Notes: generated by a model not told the origin, from the sequence alone. 64,000 bases of DNA from Xanthostigma xanthostigma (GCA_963575645.1 OY754464.1:78280948-78344947); one strand, 5' to 3'; positions 10,299-20,511 are shown, counted from the stretch's first letter. Numbers and translations: made by a program.

Positions 10299-10545
10299 AT
10301 ATACCACGTTTTTAAAACGAACTAAAAAGTATAAAATATTTTTTTTACTTGTAGGATTTAAAACGAAAAACTCGCAGCGCATTATTCGTTTTATCTCATC
10401 TATAGATTTTTTAATTGATAGCTACTCTCTACACTTCTTATATAACTGTCGCAAGCGCCCCACGTTTTTCGTTTCAAATCCTACAAGTCAAAAAATTATT
10501 TTCTATTTTTTAGTTCGTTTTAAAAACGTGATATAGGTATTAAAT
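10299..10545. mobile_element. Foldback MITE
   Basis: The outer arms ACGTTTTTAAAACGAACTAA and their inverse, plus CTTGTAGGATTTAAAACGAA and its inverse, give arms of about 85 bp around a short loop (about 10386-10455). A few mismatches separate the arms. No coding sequence. Confidence 0.75.
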
Positions 10546-10689
10546 TTTATTTTTAAGTATGAGTTGATATTCTATTGCATTTTTTTCGGACATTTTGAAG
10601 AACGACTTATTTCCTGGTAAAACAACGTGCTTTTCTAAATCTCGACTTAAACAAAAAACTATTTAAACTTGTTTTTGTATCTAGTAGGA

Positions 10690-10736
10690 TGCATGAATTA
10701 TTGACTGTTACCACTTTCGGTGAACACACTGTAGAA
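10690..10736. repeat. Dispersed terminal-like motif GTTACCACTTTCGGTGAAC
   Basis: The string CTGTTACCACTTTCGGTGAA followed by a CACACTGTAG close recurs at 20148-20180 and, diverged, at 15540-15572 (ending GGACACCCTGTATA). It looks like the end of a DNA transposon family with ACAGGGTGTCC-type TIRs. The partner ends were not found. Confidence 0.4.
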
Positions 10737-11017
10737 AGCAATTATTGTGATATCAAAAACTGTTAGGTCCCAAAACACATTTAGCATATTTTGCGACAAT
10801 AAAAAATGAAGATACCGAGAGGCAAGTTCAAAAATCGGTTATAATAAAACAACTTGCACTTTCAATTCACTCCTACGATCAACACCTCTATTTGCCAACC
10901 ACTGTAATAACTCTTGGAACACCTCCAATTATTCATTATTTAGAAGTTTGTAGGCATATGCCGTACACTGTAAATACCCTGTCGGTATGAAGTTTAATAT
11001 TATGGGTATGTGCAGGG

Positions 11018-11090
11018 CCGAATCTATATATTTTGCGCCTATGACTCCCCCGAAATTGCCGCCCCCACACAATTAAAAGCACTCTATACC
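11018..11090 (+). repeat. hAT-like end fragment
   Basis: GCAGGGCCGAATCTATATAT followed by a C-rich stretch (CCCCCGAAATTGCCGCCCCC) resembles the left end of the hAT MITE at 35055-35339. No matching right end or duplication was found. Confidence 0.45.
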
Positions 11091-11096
11091 CCAACC

Positions 11097-12334
11097 AAAA
11101 TTTTCTTTAGTTTACATTGGATTTGCAACATTATATATTATATAAACCACGAAATAGCTCAGTGGACGGGCAGTCATACATTGTGTCTTATCGAGTTAAC
11201 AGTACTGAGGTAACTACTGAGATAAATAAATACATGAACTGTGTAAATAGTCCCGTGTATATAGTTAATAAATAAGTGTGCTAATTAAATTTTGGTGTTT
11301 TTCTTTAGATTACATTAGATTTGCAACATTATATATAAACCACTAAATAGCTCAGTGGTGTCTTATCGAGTTAACAATCAACATAAATTGACAGTTGGTA
11401 CCGTGAACAGTACTGAGGTAACTGCTGAGATAAATAAATACATGAATTGTGTAAATAGTCCCGTTTATATAGTTAATAAATAAGTGTGCTAATTAAATTT
11501 TGGTGTTTTTCTTTAGATTACATTTTATTTGCAACATTATATATAAACCACTAAATAGCTCAGTGGTGTCTTATCGAGTTAACAATCAACATAAATTGAC
11601 AGTTGGTACCGTTAACAGTACTGAGGTAACTGCTGAGATAAATAAATACATGAATTGTGTAAATAGTCCCGTGTATATAGTTAATAAATAAGTGTGCTAA
11701 TTAAATTTTGGTGTTTTTCTTTAGATTACATTTTATTTGCAACATTATATATAAACCACTAAATAGCTCAGTGGTGTCTTATCGAGTGAACAATCAACAT
11801 AAATTGATAGTTAGTACCGTGAACAGTACTAAGGTAACTGATGAGATAAATAAATACATGAACTGTGTAAATAGTCCCGTGTATATAGTTAATAAATAAG
11901 TGTGCTAATTAAATTTTGGTGTGTTTTTCTTTAGATTACATTGGATTTGCAACATTATATATAAACCACTAAATAGCTCAGTGGTGTCTTATCGAGTGAA
12001 CAATGAACATAAATTGACAGTTAGTACAGTGAACAGTACTGAGGTAACTGCTGAGATAAATAAATACATGAACTGTGTAAATAGTCCCGTGTATATAGTT
12101 AATAAATAAGTGTGCTAATTAAATTTTGGTGTGTTTTTCTTTAGATTGCATTGGATTTGCAACATTATATATAAACCACTAAATAACTCAGTGGTGTCTT
12201 ATCGAGTGAACAATCAACATAAATTGACAGTTAGTACCATGAACAGTACTGAGGTAACTGCTAAGATAAATAAATGAACTGTGTAAATAGTCCCGTGTAT
12301 ATAGTTAATAAAAAAGTGTGCTAATTAAATTTTG
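11097..12334 (+). repeat. 208-bp tandem array of LTR core promoter and R/U5
   Basis: The junction GGTGTTTTTCTTTAGATTAC recurs at 11294, 11502, 11710, 11918 and 12128, with the last unit ending at 12334. Periods are 208, 208, 208, 210 and 206 bp, with a diverged first unit from about 11097. Each unit carries TATATAAACCACTAAATAGC, an initiator-like CTCAGTGGTG about 25-30 nt downstream, the R/U5 block CAGTACTGAGGTAACT and AATAAATA strings. The unit derives from the LTR family seen at 9878-10200. The short open frames in successive units are a by-product of the repetition. Confidence 0.85.
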
Positions 12335-12533
12335 GTGTGTTCCTGTGTTGTAAATAGTTTGTGTACCTACATAAATAGTGACTTTTCATTCTTTTATTTT
12401 ACTAGTTAGAATTTGTTGTTTCGTTTCTGTTACGCTATAAAGAAGTACTTTTGTTTGTGTGTTTAACTGTTTGTTAACGTTTCACCATTGTAAATAAATA
12501 TTTTCCACCACGAACAAGAGCAGTTTTGTTACA
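12335..12533 (+). mobile_element. LTR 3' end closing the tandem array
   Basis: TGTGTTCCTGTGTTGTAAAT and following blocks through GAGCAGTTTTGTTACA match the 3' parts of the LTRs at 8774-9422 and 29019-29335. GTAT follows, as at 29336. Confidence 0.7.
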
Positions 12534-12867
12534 GTATCAAATCGTTCCGTGTTGCGTCTATCAACTTCCGTAGTTTGTACAAAGTATAGTTCGGTATCAA
12601 AAAATACGCCGTGGCTGTATGTAAATAATAAATATAGATCCTGTTTCTTTGTTGTTTTAAAGTTCCTTTTCCATATCCTGTACGCATTACCTACGTGAAT
12701 TCCAGTGTCTTATAACATTATGAGATAATGATCACAAAATGTCTTTTATTGTAACTGTACATATCACTTTAGTAGCCATTGGGTGGCCAAAACAAACAGT
12801 GCGTATATACTATTGTGATGTAACAAATACTAATTTTTACACGCTTTATATTAGTTTCACTTGTAAG
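12534..12867. other. No recognised feature
   Basis: AT-rich sequence; no supported gene or repeat. Confidence 0.35.
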
Positions 12868-12902
12868 TTTGTATGTATGTATGTATGTTTGTTTGTTTGT
12901 AA
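12868..12902. repeat. GTAT/GTTT microsatellite
   Basis: Tandem GTAT units are followed by GTTT units (GTATGTATGTATGTTTGTTT). Confidence 0.85.
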
Positions 12903-12963
12903 ACTCGCTTGGACTACAGCAAGTGGTTTATATAGTGGTATAATATGCCAGCACTGTAAGTAC

Positions 12964-13046
12964 AGTGGATAGCCGTGCGGTCTAAGGCACGGGTCTTCGC
13001 TGACGTCAACTCTCGGAATCACGGGACGTGGGTTCTAATCCCAAGT
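12964..13046 (+). repeat. tRNA-like sequence (Leu/Ser type) or SINE head
   Basis: The segment has an A-box-like GATAGCCGTGCGGTCTAAGG and a B-box-like GGGTTCTAATCCC. A long variable-arm-like region separates them, as in tRNA-Leu or tRNA-Ser. The T stem is one mismatch short of perfect, but the acceptor ends do not pair. It is therefore a tRNA pseudogene or the RNA polymerase III promoter region of a SINE rather than a working tRNA. Confidence 0.5.
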
Positions 13047-13086
13047 ACATAACTCAAAGGTACTAAAAAACTATATTTATAATGAG

Positions 13087-13201
13087 ATATTGCACATCGA
13101 TCTTTGGAAAGAGACAATATGTTATGAGAGTTAACTCTTAAAGAGGTCAATAGCTTTTTCCCATAACAGATAGTCTCTTTCCACAGGTCGATGTGCAATA
13201 T
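13087..13201. repeat. Foldback element
   Basis: ATATTGCACATCGATCTTTG, GAAAGAGAC and GTTATG on the left are repeated inverted on the right, giving arms of about 40 bp around a loop of about 35 nt. Confidence 0.7.
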
Positions 13202-13228
13202 TTACCGCCGCGTACTCTAAGAAAGTTA

Positions 13229-13325
13229 AGATCCGTATCCGTATCCGCGGAACTTGACACCAAATACCCGTATTCAGATCCGTATCCGCGGATATACATT
13301 TTTAACGATCCGACACATCACTAAT
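13229..13325. repeat. ATCCGTATCCGCGGATA-rich repeat, second copy
   Basis: GATCCGTATCCGTATCCGCG and ATCCGTATCCGCGGATATAC lead to a terminal GACACATCACTA. It is related to 2449-2553. Confidence 0.5.
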
Positions 13326-13905
13326 TATAACCAGTTTTTTTTTTCAAAATAATAATTTTATGCCACCCGAGAAAAACTTATCTGTATATTATTTATTAAA
13401 TAGATAATTATAAATATTACTCACACATATGTAGACTTATTACCTGTACATTAATGGCTTCTTAGACGTGATAATTAAAAAGTAGTTATCATATTATTTA
13501 TTGCCTAAAAATAACACAAAAGCGATGTACATCATAATATATACAACCAAACTTCTCAACTCACTGATTCACTATTAATAGATAGTATCTATTACTTATA
13601 ACAAGTAATTTATACGGAAAATTAAAAAGGCTTATGTTTAAGAACCTTCGAACATGCTATAAAAGTTAGCTGTGTGCAAATAATTTCAGTTGATTGTAAG
13701 AATGTGAGAGGCTGTTTGACTAGAAGTTCAAAATGAACTGCTTTACCCCTCTCAGGGGAAAAATTGGAATTCAATTTCCATTCCAATGCTTTTTGCACTT
13801 ATAAACGCTGGTGACCTCAGGTATCGAGCGTCTATAATTTTAATTTACAATCTAAACTACTTTATTTCAATATCTATACATGATTATAATAGATAAATAG
13901 TTATT
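13326..13905. other. No recognised feature
   Basis: No supported gene. The sequence CCCCTCTCAGGGG near 13746 is a small palindrome only. Confidence 0.35.
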
Positions 13906-13972
13906 GGCGTAACTAGTAGTCTAAGTCCTTCATGGCGTGTCAGCGCGATGACTTAGCCTACAAGTTACGCCC
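13906..13972. repeat. Small foldback (GGCGTAACT ends)
   Basis: GGCGTAACTAGTAGTCTAAG and GACTTAGCCTACAAGTTACG (ending CC) are inverted copies around a short loop. Confidence 0.6.
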
Positions 13973-13978
13973 ATAATT

Positions 13979-14379
13979 TTATTCAACAATTGCGCGTTAT
14001 TCATGTTTTATTTATTGTTATTAATGAGATGTTGTAAATATCTATTTATTTCTTTATAAAAAAAACTGTCAATACTAACAGCACCAAACAGCACGATTCA
14101 ATGTTTTGGTTTGAGGTTAGCCGGTTATAAATAAACTCCATGTCGAAAACATTCGGCCTCTCAATTTTAGCCTCAATGGGTAACAACGGAGTTGTTGTTA
14201 CCGACTATTTCGTTACGACTCAGAAAATAGTTACGTTTATTTTCATTACTCCACAATGGCCGAGCTAGTAGAAATCTTCATTGAGTTATGACAAGTAATT
14301 GTCACCAGTCGGTAAATGGCTATTTAGGGTTCGGTTTTTAGGCATGATAAAACATGAATAACGCGCATGAGTTGAATAA
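13979..14379. mobile_element. TIR element with TTATTCAAC ends
   Basis: The left end TTATTCAACAATTGCGCGTT, continuing ATTCATGTTTTAT, is repeated inverted at the right end (ATAAAACATGAATAACGCGC then GTTGAATAA). It is about 400 bp with no coding sequence. The TTATTCAAC termini resemble the right end of the hairpin family at 14538-14982. Confidence 0.65.
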
Positions 14380-14537
14380 ATAATATTTTCTTTTTTGAAG
14401 TAACGGAAAAATTAGGGCTCAACATATTGATTGTTGAGATTTAAATATCACATTGTTACGTCATTTTCAGACAACATCAATATTTAGAATTGTCGACTAC
14501 AACATTGTTTTGTTTTGACTTTCAAATGACAACATTA

Positions 14538-14982
14538 ATATATTGTGCGACTAGTGAGAAAAGGAGAAGATTCCATGAGCATGAAATTTGTCGCACGAGC
14601 GTAGCGAGTGCGGTAACACGCGAGTGGAATATTCTCCTTCGATCAATGGTCGCACATAATACTTTATTCAACTAGCACGAGTAATATGTAATCGGGGCCC
14701 TGATGAAAGAGGGAAAAATAATAAATCACTTCATTGATTGACGTACCCACCGCTCTTGATGCACACAAGATGACCCTGACTTTCGCTGAATTGCGATGCT
14801 GTTTTCATATATACAAATCGCTACCGCGTTCCTATTGGTCCAGAAACTATGCAGTAATACATTATCGTACAGTTTCGACTCATTATTAGCACTCTACGCG
14901 TCAACATGAAGTAATTTATTATTTCTCCCGAATTTAGCAGGGCCCAGAAATTATATACTACTTACGCGTGTTGAATAAATAC
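14538..14982 (+). mobile_element. Hairpin-headed TTATTCAAC family, copy 1
   Basis: A head hairpin of about 120 bp has arms TATTGTGCGACTAGTGAGA and AGAAGATTCCATGAG with inverses. It includes an inner GCACGAGCGTAGCGAGTGC palindrome. The body starts TTATTCAACTAGCACGAG and ends GCGTGTTGAATAA, and contains CCTATTGGTCCAG. Other copies are at 25558-26055 (minus), 52011-52460, 62345-62868 and 62869-63360. Head and body always occur together, so they form one family of non-coding elements. Its superfamily is unclear. Confidence 0.7.
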
Positions 14983-14984
14983 TT

Positions 14985-15385
14985 TTTATACATTTTCGAA
15001 ATCTCAATTTTTTTTCTCCATAAACTCATATAAAATTTTTGTAAGGTTACATAAGAAAATTTTCGAGAAAAACGTTATAATATAGTAATACTTATTTTTC
15101 AAAGCGCTCACACACGTGTATAAATAAATTAATTATTAATGACAATTAACACTGTGTATTTAATTAATAAATTAACAACATTTTTTCGAATATTTTCTTA
15201 TGTAACTCTATGGAAATTTTACATGCATTTATGGAGAAAAAAATGTAGATTTTCGAGAAAAAATAATTATTATTGTGTGTTTTAATAAATTGATAACGTT
15301 TTCCTCGAACATTTTCTTATGCAACTTTAAAAATTTTATATGAATTTATAGAGAAAAAATTGGGATTTAGAAAATGTAAAAAATA
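14985..15385. mobile_element. Foldback element, about 95-bp arms
   Basis: The left arm (CGAAATCTCAATTTTTTTTC, ATAAACTCATATAAAATTTT, ACATAAGAAAATTTTCGAGA) is repeated inverted near 15290-15380 with mismatches. Extra internal partial copies (15190-15260) suggest unequal exchange. Confidence 0.6.
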
Positions 15386-16149
15386 CATATGATCATTTGA
15401 AAAAAAGAGTTGTACATAAAATTGATAGTAAATTTCCAGTTGAATGAAAACTTATTCAACTTTTATCGTATTTTGTATTCCATACATTTTTTGTGTCCAA
15501 GGAATAAAATAAAATTTGAATTTAACACAAGAAATATTCACTGTTACCACTATCCGTGGACACCCTGTATATTGTATAGTATGTTCTAGTGAAGTGATTC
15601 ATTTAAAATATTTATTACCTACGACGGAACGTAGAAGATATATGCGTTTACGGTGAGAGATTGTTTGTTTGTGGGTTTGTTTTTATTTATACTAACATAT
15701 TTCAATAATTTAATCACTTTAATTTTCTCTGGCATCTATTTTGAGAGAATATAACATTTTTGAAGTTAAATTAAAAGAAACATTGTTGCACAAACAATGT
15801 TGTTATTATAAGCAAAATAAATTTCAAATAACCGGATCTTCATATTGCTAACAGATGAACAAATATATACAGCCCTACTTTTCTATCAAAATAACAGCAG
15901 CATTCTGCAATTTGAGTTTAGTGTCATTATTACTCAACTCTTTGATTAGGTTTCAGATTTAATTTGACAAAAACAGTGCATTAATGTATTTTTGTTCTTG
16001 ATTTTATCGATTGCATATTGAATCTTCTTATTTCTAGCAATAAAAATGAGTCGTAAAGCGTTTGACAAAATATTTATAGGTGTTTTTTCCTCTTGCTCAA
16101 ATGACAGCGCCAAGTTCTCGCAAAGGCACTGTCCTTTATTTACATCATA
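15386..16149. other. Mostly unassigned; short repeat fragments
   Basis: 15540-15572 carries the GTTACCACT...CACCCTGTATA transposon-end motif. 15622-15690 is a fragment of the family at 21290-21470, 48058-48215 and 49385-49510. The remainder shows no supported gene. Confidence 0.4.
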
Positions 16150-16758
16150 TCTATACTAATTTATAAAGCTGAAGAGTTTGTTTGTTTGTTTGAACGCGCT
16201 AATCTCAGGAACTACTGGTTCAAATTGAATAATTTTTTTTTTTTTTGGATAGCCCATTTACCGAGGAAGGCTATAGGCTATATATTATTACGCTACGACC
16301 ATTAGGGGCGGAGCTTTAATGAAAAATGTTGCAAAAAGTATCTCAAAAATAAGCTTCTATTCATGTGAAATGCACTAACTAGATGCACTCATATTAGTGA
16401 TGAAAGAACACAACCTCAGGTAGATCAATCGGTAGCGCATGCGACTGTCAATATCAGGGTCGTGGGTTCGAGCCCCACGTTGGGTGAATATATTTTTATT
16501 TTATTTTTTTATTTTTTACATTGCTTTCTTCTCAGGTTTACATTTAAATTTATTTTAATTCATTTAAAAAAATATATTAGTTAAAAAAAGTTTAAATACT
16601 GCTCTTTATCGAGAAAAACTTTTGAACAGTAACTCCGATCATCATGAAATTTGGACACAACATTCATCTCGGTAAACTAAGATGAATGTGTGTACTCATG
16701 TCCCTTCCTTCCCCCATTCATTCTTTTGCACCCGGGTGAAACCGTGCGGGAGCGCTAG
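16150..16758 (+). mobile_element. Helitron carrying a tRNA-Lys-derived insert, copy 1
   Basis: It starts TCTATACTAATTTATAAAGC after A and ends GGGAGCGCTAG before T. The 5' part and 3' part match the short copies at 7872-8197 and 34219-34569. The middle holds extra sequence, including a tRNA-like segment (16414-16486) and an AT-rich spacer. The same insert is in the copy at 47223-47962, so it was acquired once before the two copies spread. No Rep/helicase is encoded. Confidence 0.8.
16414..16486 (+). pseudogene. tRNA-Lys-derived sequence in Helitron
   Basis: It is 73 nt long, the same length as the better copy at 47632-47704. The T arm is intact (GTGGGTTCGAGCCCCAC) and the 3' acceptor strand GTTGGGTG is nearly canonical. 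The anticodon loop reads CTGTCAA, giving GTC instead of the Lys CTT. The D stem (GATC with GCGC) and acceptor stem no longer pair. It is a decayed tRNA copy carried inside the Helitron. Confidence 0.65.
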
Positions 16759-16771
16759 TATTTAATAATTT

Positions 16772-16890
16772 ACTATACGAATCATTGTCTATCTACTCAA
16801 TGTGCAGTGAGCGAAGGCAACAAAGCGTATCGAAAATATATCTGCGTCTCTTTCTTCGATGTAATCCCCTGATTTCTCCGATGATAGGAT
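16772..16890 (-). repeat. Fragment of CACTGGCGTATCC family
   Basis: It matches, inverted, the right part of 22552-22932 and 49725-50112 (CAATGTGCAGTGAGCGAAGG, TCTCTTTCTTCGATGTAATC). Confidence 0.65.
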
Positions 16891-16984
16891 TAGTTAATGT
16901 ACCTGCATCGACTCACAGATGGCAGCACCAAAACGAATCTGTAGCAACCATCTTGAACGAAAGGTGAAATATAGCTACGGGTGA

Positions 16985-17190
16985 AAGGTTACACGCACTC
17001 ATTTTTTTTGACGTGATAACGTCTTATAAATTGATGAATCACGTCAATATAAAAAGATGAAATACCGGCTGCATGCACGAAAAAGTGTAACGTTCCTAAC
17101 GTTCCGCCTAACCCTGTGCGTGATTATTAAATATGATATTCGAGCGGAATACGTTATCACGTAAAACTATCGTCCGTAAACCGACTTTAC
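16985..17190. mobile_element. TIR element with ACGTGATAACGT ends
   Basis: TTGACGTGATAACGTCTTAT at the left and ATACGTTATCACGTAAAACT at the right are partly inverted. The same element with a different middle is at 56958-57168. Confidence 0.6.
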
Positions 17191-17515
17191 TGACAACCAA
17201 TTTTTTTTGTGGCAAATTTTATTTTCTGTAATTGTTAACTGCGCTAATACAAGATTATGCCTATGAGTTCATTGGCTTTTAACAATTTTTTCTTCGAAAT
17301 CGAAACGGAATACTATTGAGGTCGCTTTGTAATCAGAAACTTATTATAAAATCTACTTTCGATATGCGGTGATTAATAGTCTATGTATACAAATCAACGA
17401 TTCTCAAAATGTTACTGTGAACTTGGAAGGCCTTATTCGCTATGTGCAACATCAAAGTCGCGACATCTAGAGCCACTGACACTTTTATACAGTTTGTCAA
17501 ATGTTTAATGTTTAA
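17191..17515. other. No recognised feature
   Basis: No supported gene or repeat. Confidence 0.35.
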
Positions 17516-17665
17516 TCTATACTAATATATAAAGCTGAAGAGTTTGTTTGTTTGTTTGGTTGGTTGAACGCGCTAATCTCAGAAACTATTGGTTCGAATT
17601 TTTTTCTTGTTTGATAGCCCATTTATCGAGGAAGGCTATAGGCTATATAATGCTACGACCAATAT
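17516..17665 (+). mobile_element. Helitron 5' fragment
   Basis: It starts TCTATACTAATATATAAAGC and runs through GATAGCCCATTTATCGAGGA to CTACGACCAATA, where it is broken off. Confidence 0.75.
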
Positions 17666-17689
17666 GAACATTATAAACCGGACGTCAGA

Positions 17690-18215
17690 TTATTGAGGCA
17701 TATTCTAAAAGTGGCAAAAGTAGAGTTTTAAATAATAAGGAAATAGTGCTGATATTTTGAAAATCTTTTGTGTTATAATAAAACCGAGTACTTTATGTGC
17801 TTTGACACTTATATTTTTTATGTGCTCATTGTCTAACATAACACCTAAGTCTCTAGTTTCATTTTTAAAATCCAGATAATAGCAATTCATTTTATAATTA
17901 AAGTTGACATTAATCATTTTAGGTGAAAAACACATGACATTACATTTTTTTATATTAAAATCTAATTTATTTTGCAGACTCAATGTCAATGTGTAATTGT
18001 TTACAATCTGCTAAATTAGACACTCGCTTAAAACATTTTAAATCATCTGCATATAATAGCATTTCTTAATTTTGTATCACATCTACTATGTCATTTATAA
18101 ATATAAGAAAAAAGATCGGTCCAAGTATTGATCCTTGTGGCACACCAGACGTTGCATTATAGGTTTTAGACAAAGCACCATTACATTTCACGACTAAGTG
18201 CCTATTTGTTAAATG
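17690..18215 (-). pseudogene. Non-LTR retrotransposon reverse transcriptase relic
   Basis: On the minus strand, from right to left, the translation shows LTNRHLVVKCNG, then SGVPQGSILGPIFF with LIFINDI (18132-18149 encodes SGVPQG), a stop, then the catalytic YADD box (LLYADDLKCF, 18042-18053). A shifted frame follows with LQNKLDFNIKKCNVMCF, DLGVMLDNEHI and KAHKVLGFI. This order (thumb-side SG.PQG, YADD, then KC..M.F and DLGV) is the RT domain of LINEs, most like the jockey or CR1 groups. At least one in-frame stop and one frameshift make it inactive. Upstream and downstream domains are absent. Confidence 0.8.
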
Positions 18216-18369
18216 GGACAACTAGTAAAAAGTGAATTAAAATTAATCTGTAACATCAAAGTTTCAAACCAAATATTAAAGTTTATAAAAACTGTGATCA
18301 AATAGTTCAATAATATTAGTATTCAGTATGTATGCCCTTTACATATATATTTCGATTAATATAAACGTT

Positions 18370-18452
18370 TAGGGACGACTGGTAGGAAATCTAGAGAATA
18401 AATAAGACTTAGAACACAGCCTTGCGGTATTCCAGACTTTATATGAATTGTG
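18370..18452 (-). pseudogene. Second reverse transcriptase fragment
   Basis: The minus-strand translation gives IHIKSGIPQGCVLSLIYSL, which contains the RT box SG.PQG. It differs from the box 240 bp away (SGVPQGSILGP), so it is a different LINE copy or family. Only about 27 residues are recognisable. Confidence 0.55.
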
Positions 18453-18735
18453 TGCACAACTCAATGTGAGTATGAAGATGTGTGTATGTGTGTGTTATAA
18501 TATACAAGTTTTCGGATTGAATATCCTACGTTCCAGACACAACAATCACGGACGCCGACTTCTCATTGTTACCGTAGAGTGTGTATAACATGGCTGATAG
18601 TGCTTACTTACTGCGAAAGTCGATTATATTACGCTATCGAAAAGTCAGATTGCAAGAAAATGGAAACTGATAGGTAGTATACAAACGTTAACAAAAGAAA
18701 ACAATTAATTAGATAATTAATTATTATGATACTAA

Positions 18736-18861
18736 AAAAAAAATATTCCAGCCAATTGAGCGATGGGACCATTCCAACTTCAAAAATATTGACATTTGAT
18801 ATAGTATAATAAAGAGAATAACATTTCTGATATCGCGTGAAGTGACGCGGGTAATGGCTAG
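18736..18861 (+). mobile_element. Helitron-like family 2, 3' part
   Basis: It runs through CCAGCCAATTGAGCGATGGG and TTTCTGATATCG to the hairpin CGCGTGAAGTGACGCG and GGTAATGGCTAG, followed by T. It has the same end as 8593 (inverted) and is followed directly by family X. Confidence 0.65.
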
Positions 18862-19342
18862 TATTCAATATATTTGCTATTCGTTGCCATGGTTATCAAC
18901 ATAATGTCATGTAAAAAATAATCAAAGCATACTTAACTAGTTTATTTCTGACTGATCTACAAAACAAAAGAACAGCTGATTTTTTTTATTTTCAAAATAT
19001 TTCCAAAAATATAAAGGTTTAAAAATTTTATTAACGAAACTTTCTTGAAAAAATAAATAGAATAATAAACTGTTATGCAAAGTATACCATTATTATATAA
19101 AAAAACTCTCTAAAAACAATAGGGCTCTTCATATTTACGTACCAAACATCCTCCCAAAATTTGGTTTCAATCCGCTCATCCGTTTGATCTGTATCGTGCT
19201 CACAGAGTAACAGACAAACAGACGCACAGAGTTTTTCAAAAATATGTTTTTTTGGATTCAAGGGACCTCAAAACAAAAATTTTTGAAAAGTGATTTTTGA
19301 CCTAAACTATCATAGTACTATTCCCCACTTGTGGGTTGGAAT
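18862..19342. repeat. Repeat family X, second copy
   Basis: It matches 3282-3806 block for block (TATTCAATATATTTGCTATT, ATTTTCAAAATATTTCC, CCAAACATCCTCCCAAAATT, CCCCACTTGTGGGTTGG). Confidence 0.7.
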
Positions 19343-19545
19343 GGTAATATATTGTCGGACGAACAAATTTTGAGTCACATTTTTCATTGATGCTCCGCTC
19401 CTATTGGTCGTAGCCTGATATTACATAGCCTATAGCCTTCCTCGATAAATGAACTATCCACAAAAATTTTTTTTTCAATTCGAACCAGTAGTTTCTGAGA
19501 TTAGCGTGTTCAACCAAACAAACAAACTCTTCAGCTTTATAAACA
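19343..19545 (-). mobile_element. Helitron fragment
   Basis: It covers the middle and 5' side of the CTAG-ending Helitron on the minus strand (GATGCTCCGCTCCTATTGGT, ACTCTTCAGCTTTATA). The 3' hairpin end is missing, and it abuts family X. A second short 5' tip lies at 19761-19782. Confidence 0.7.
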
Positions 19546-19782
19546 AAAAAATTTAAACAGAAAAAAGTGATGAATTCGCTGTAGGAATCTTTAAAACTGT
19601 TCAATTACAGACTAAATTATGATTTTATTTATTTGAATTGATTGAGCTAACGTCTGTGTAATTCATTAAAAAAACAACTCTCACAGTATGTGGATTTTAT
19701 AATCCATTACTATATATACAGACACCGGACAACCAAACCATATTACATGTAAAAGTCTTCCGCTTTATATATTAGTATAGAT

Positions 19783-20131
19783 TAGAGCTGTAAAAGTAAC
19801 GAGAAATTGTGTACCCGTATGTACTTGTTACTTAAAGAACCAGTACCCGTTACTTTCGTATCGTTACGTTACTCGTTACTTTTCATACGACAAACAATCG
19901 TGTACTAACAGCATCAAGCATGTACCATCGCATCGAGGCGCGTCACATACGTGATACGATATGACTTCGTTCGTATAATGTATAACCGCATCAAACGAGT
20001 CGAACTGACATGGATACGACAAATGCGAGTAACGAAATGAATTTGTAAGTAACGATTCGTTACTCCGAGTCAGACGATGTACCCGTTACTCTGTAACCGG
20101 TAACGAATATATGCGGTTTGTTACAGCTCTA
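19783..20131. mobile_element. hAT MITE with 8-bp target duplication
   Basis: The termini TAGAGCTGTAA and TTACAGCTCTA are inverted. They are flanked by GTATAGAT on both sides (19775-19782 and 20132-20139). The interior is rich in GTTACT/AGTAAC blocks (CGTTACTCGTTACTT) and has no coding sequence. It inserted into the TATTAGTATAGAT tip of a Helitron. Confidence 0.85.
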
Positions 20132-20139
20132 GTATAGAT

Positions 20140-20495
20140 TAATAGTGCTGTTACCACTTTCGGTGAACGCACTATAGAGCATAGACTGCATCGACTATCG
20201 AGTCCCCCGCCAATAAGCGCTGCTGCAACGACCTTTGAATAAAAGTACGACCGACCAAGTACGTGCAACGGTCAAGTCGCGATCGCGACCGATTCAAACA
20301 GGTGGACACTTTTAAAGTGCCGGTATACCCACTCACAACATGCATGCATACAAAATAGGGTGTAGAACTGTTTGTTATAGATTTAAGGCCGCTGCACAAG
20401 AGGCTTGTTTAGCCGCCAGAATCACTGCTGTGACATGTGCCGGCTGGCGCGCTGGCTGCGAGAATGGAAATAGGGCTCGCATGCGTGGTCATAAA
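20140..20495. other. No recognised gene
   Basis: It begins with the GTTACCACTTTCGGTGAACG end motif (20150). A palindromic GTCGCGATCGCGAC occurs near 20276. The reading frames present are short and unsupported. Confidence 0.35.
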
Positions 20496-20511
20496 ATGAA
20501 CCATTTAAAAT

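Noticed and set aside
11500-12109. Three near-identical 62-63 codon open frames in tandem (FFFRLH.ICNIIYKPLNSSVV)
   Set aside because: They are translations of the 208-bp LTR-derived repeat. The periodicity comes from the DNA repeat, and the frame crosses a TATA box and R/U5 sequence.
12964-13046. Functional tRNA-Leu or tRNA-Ser gene
   Set aside because: The acceptor strands do not pair and the T stem has a mismatch, so it is kept only as a tRNA-like or SINE-head sequence.
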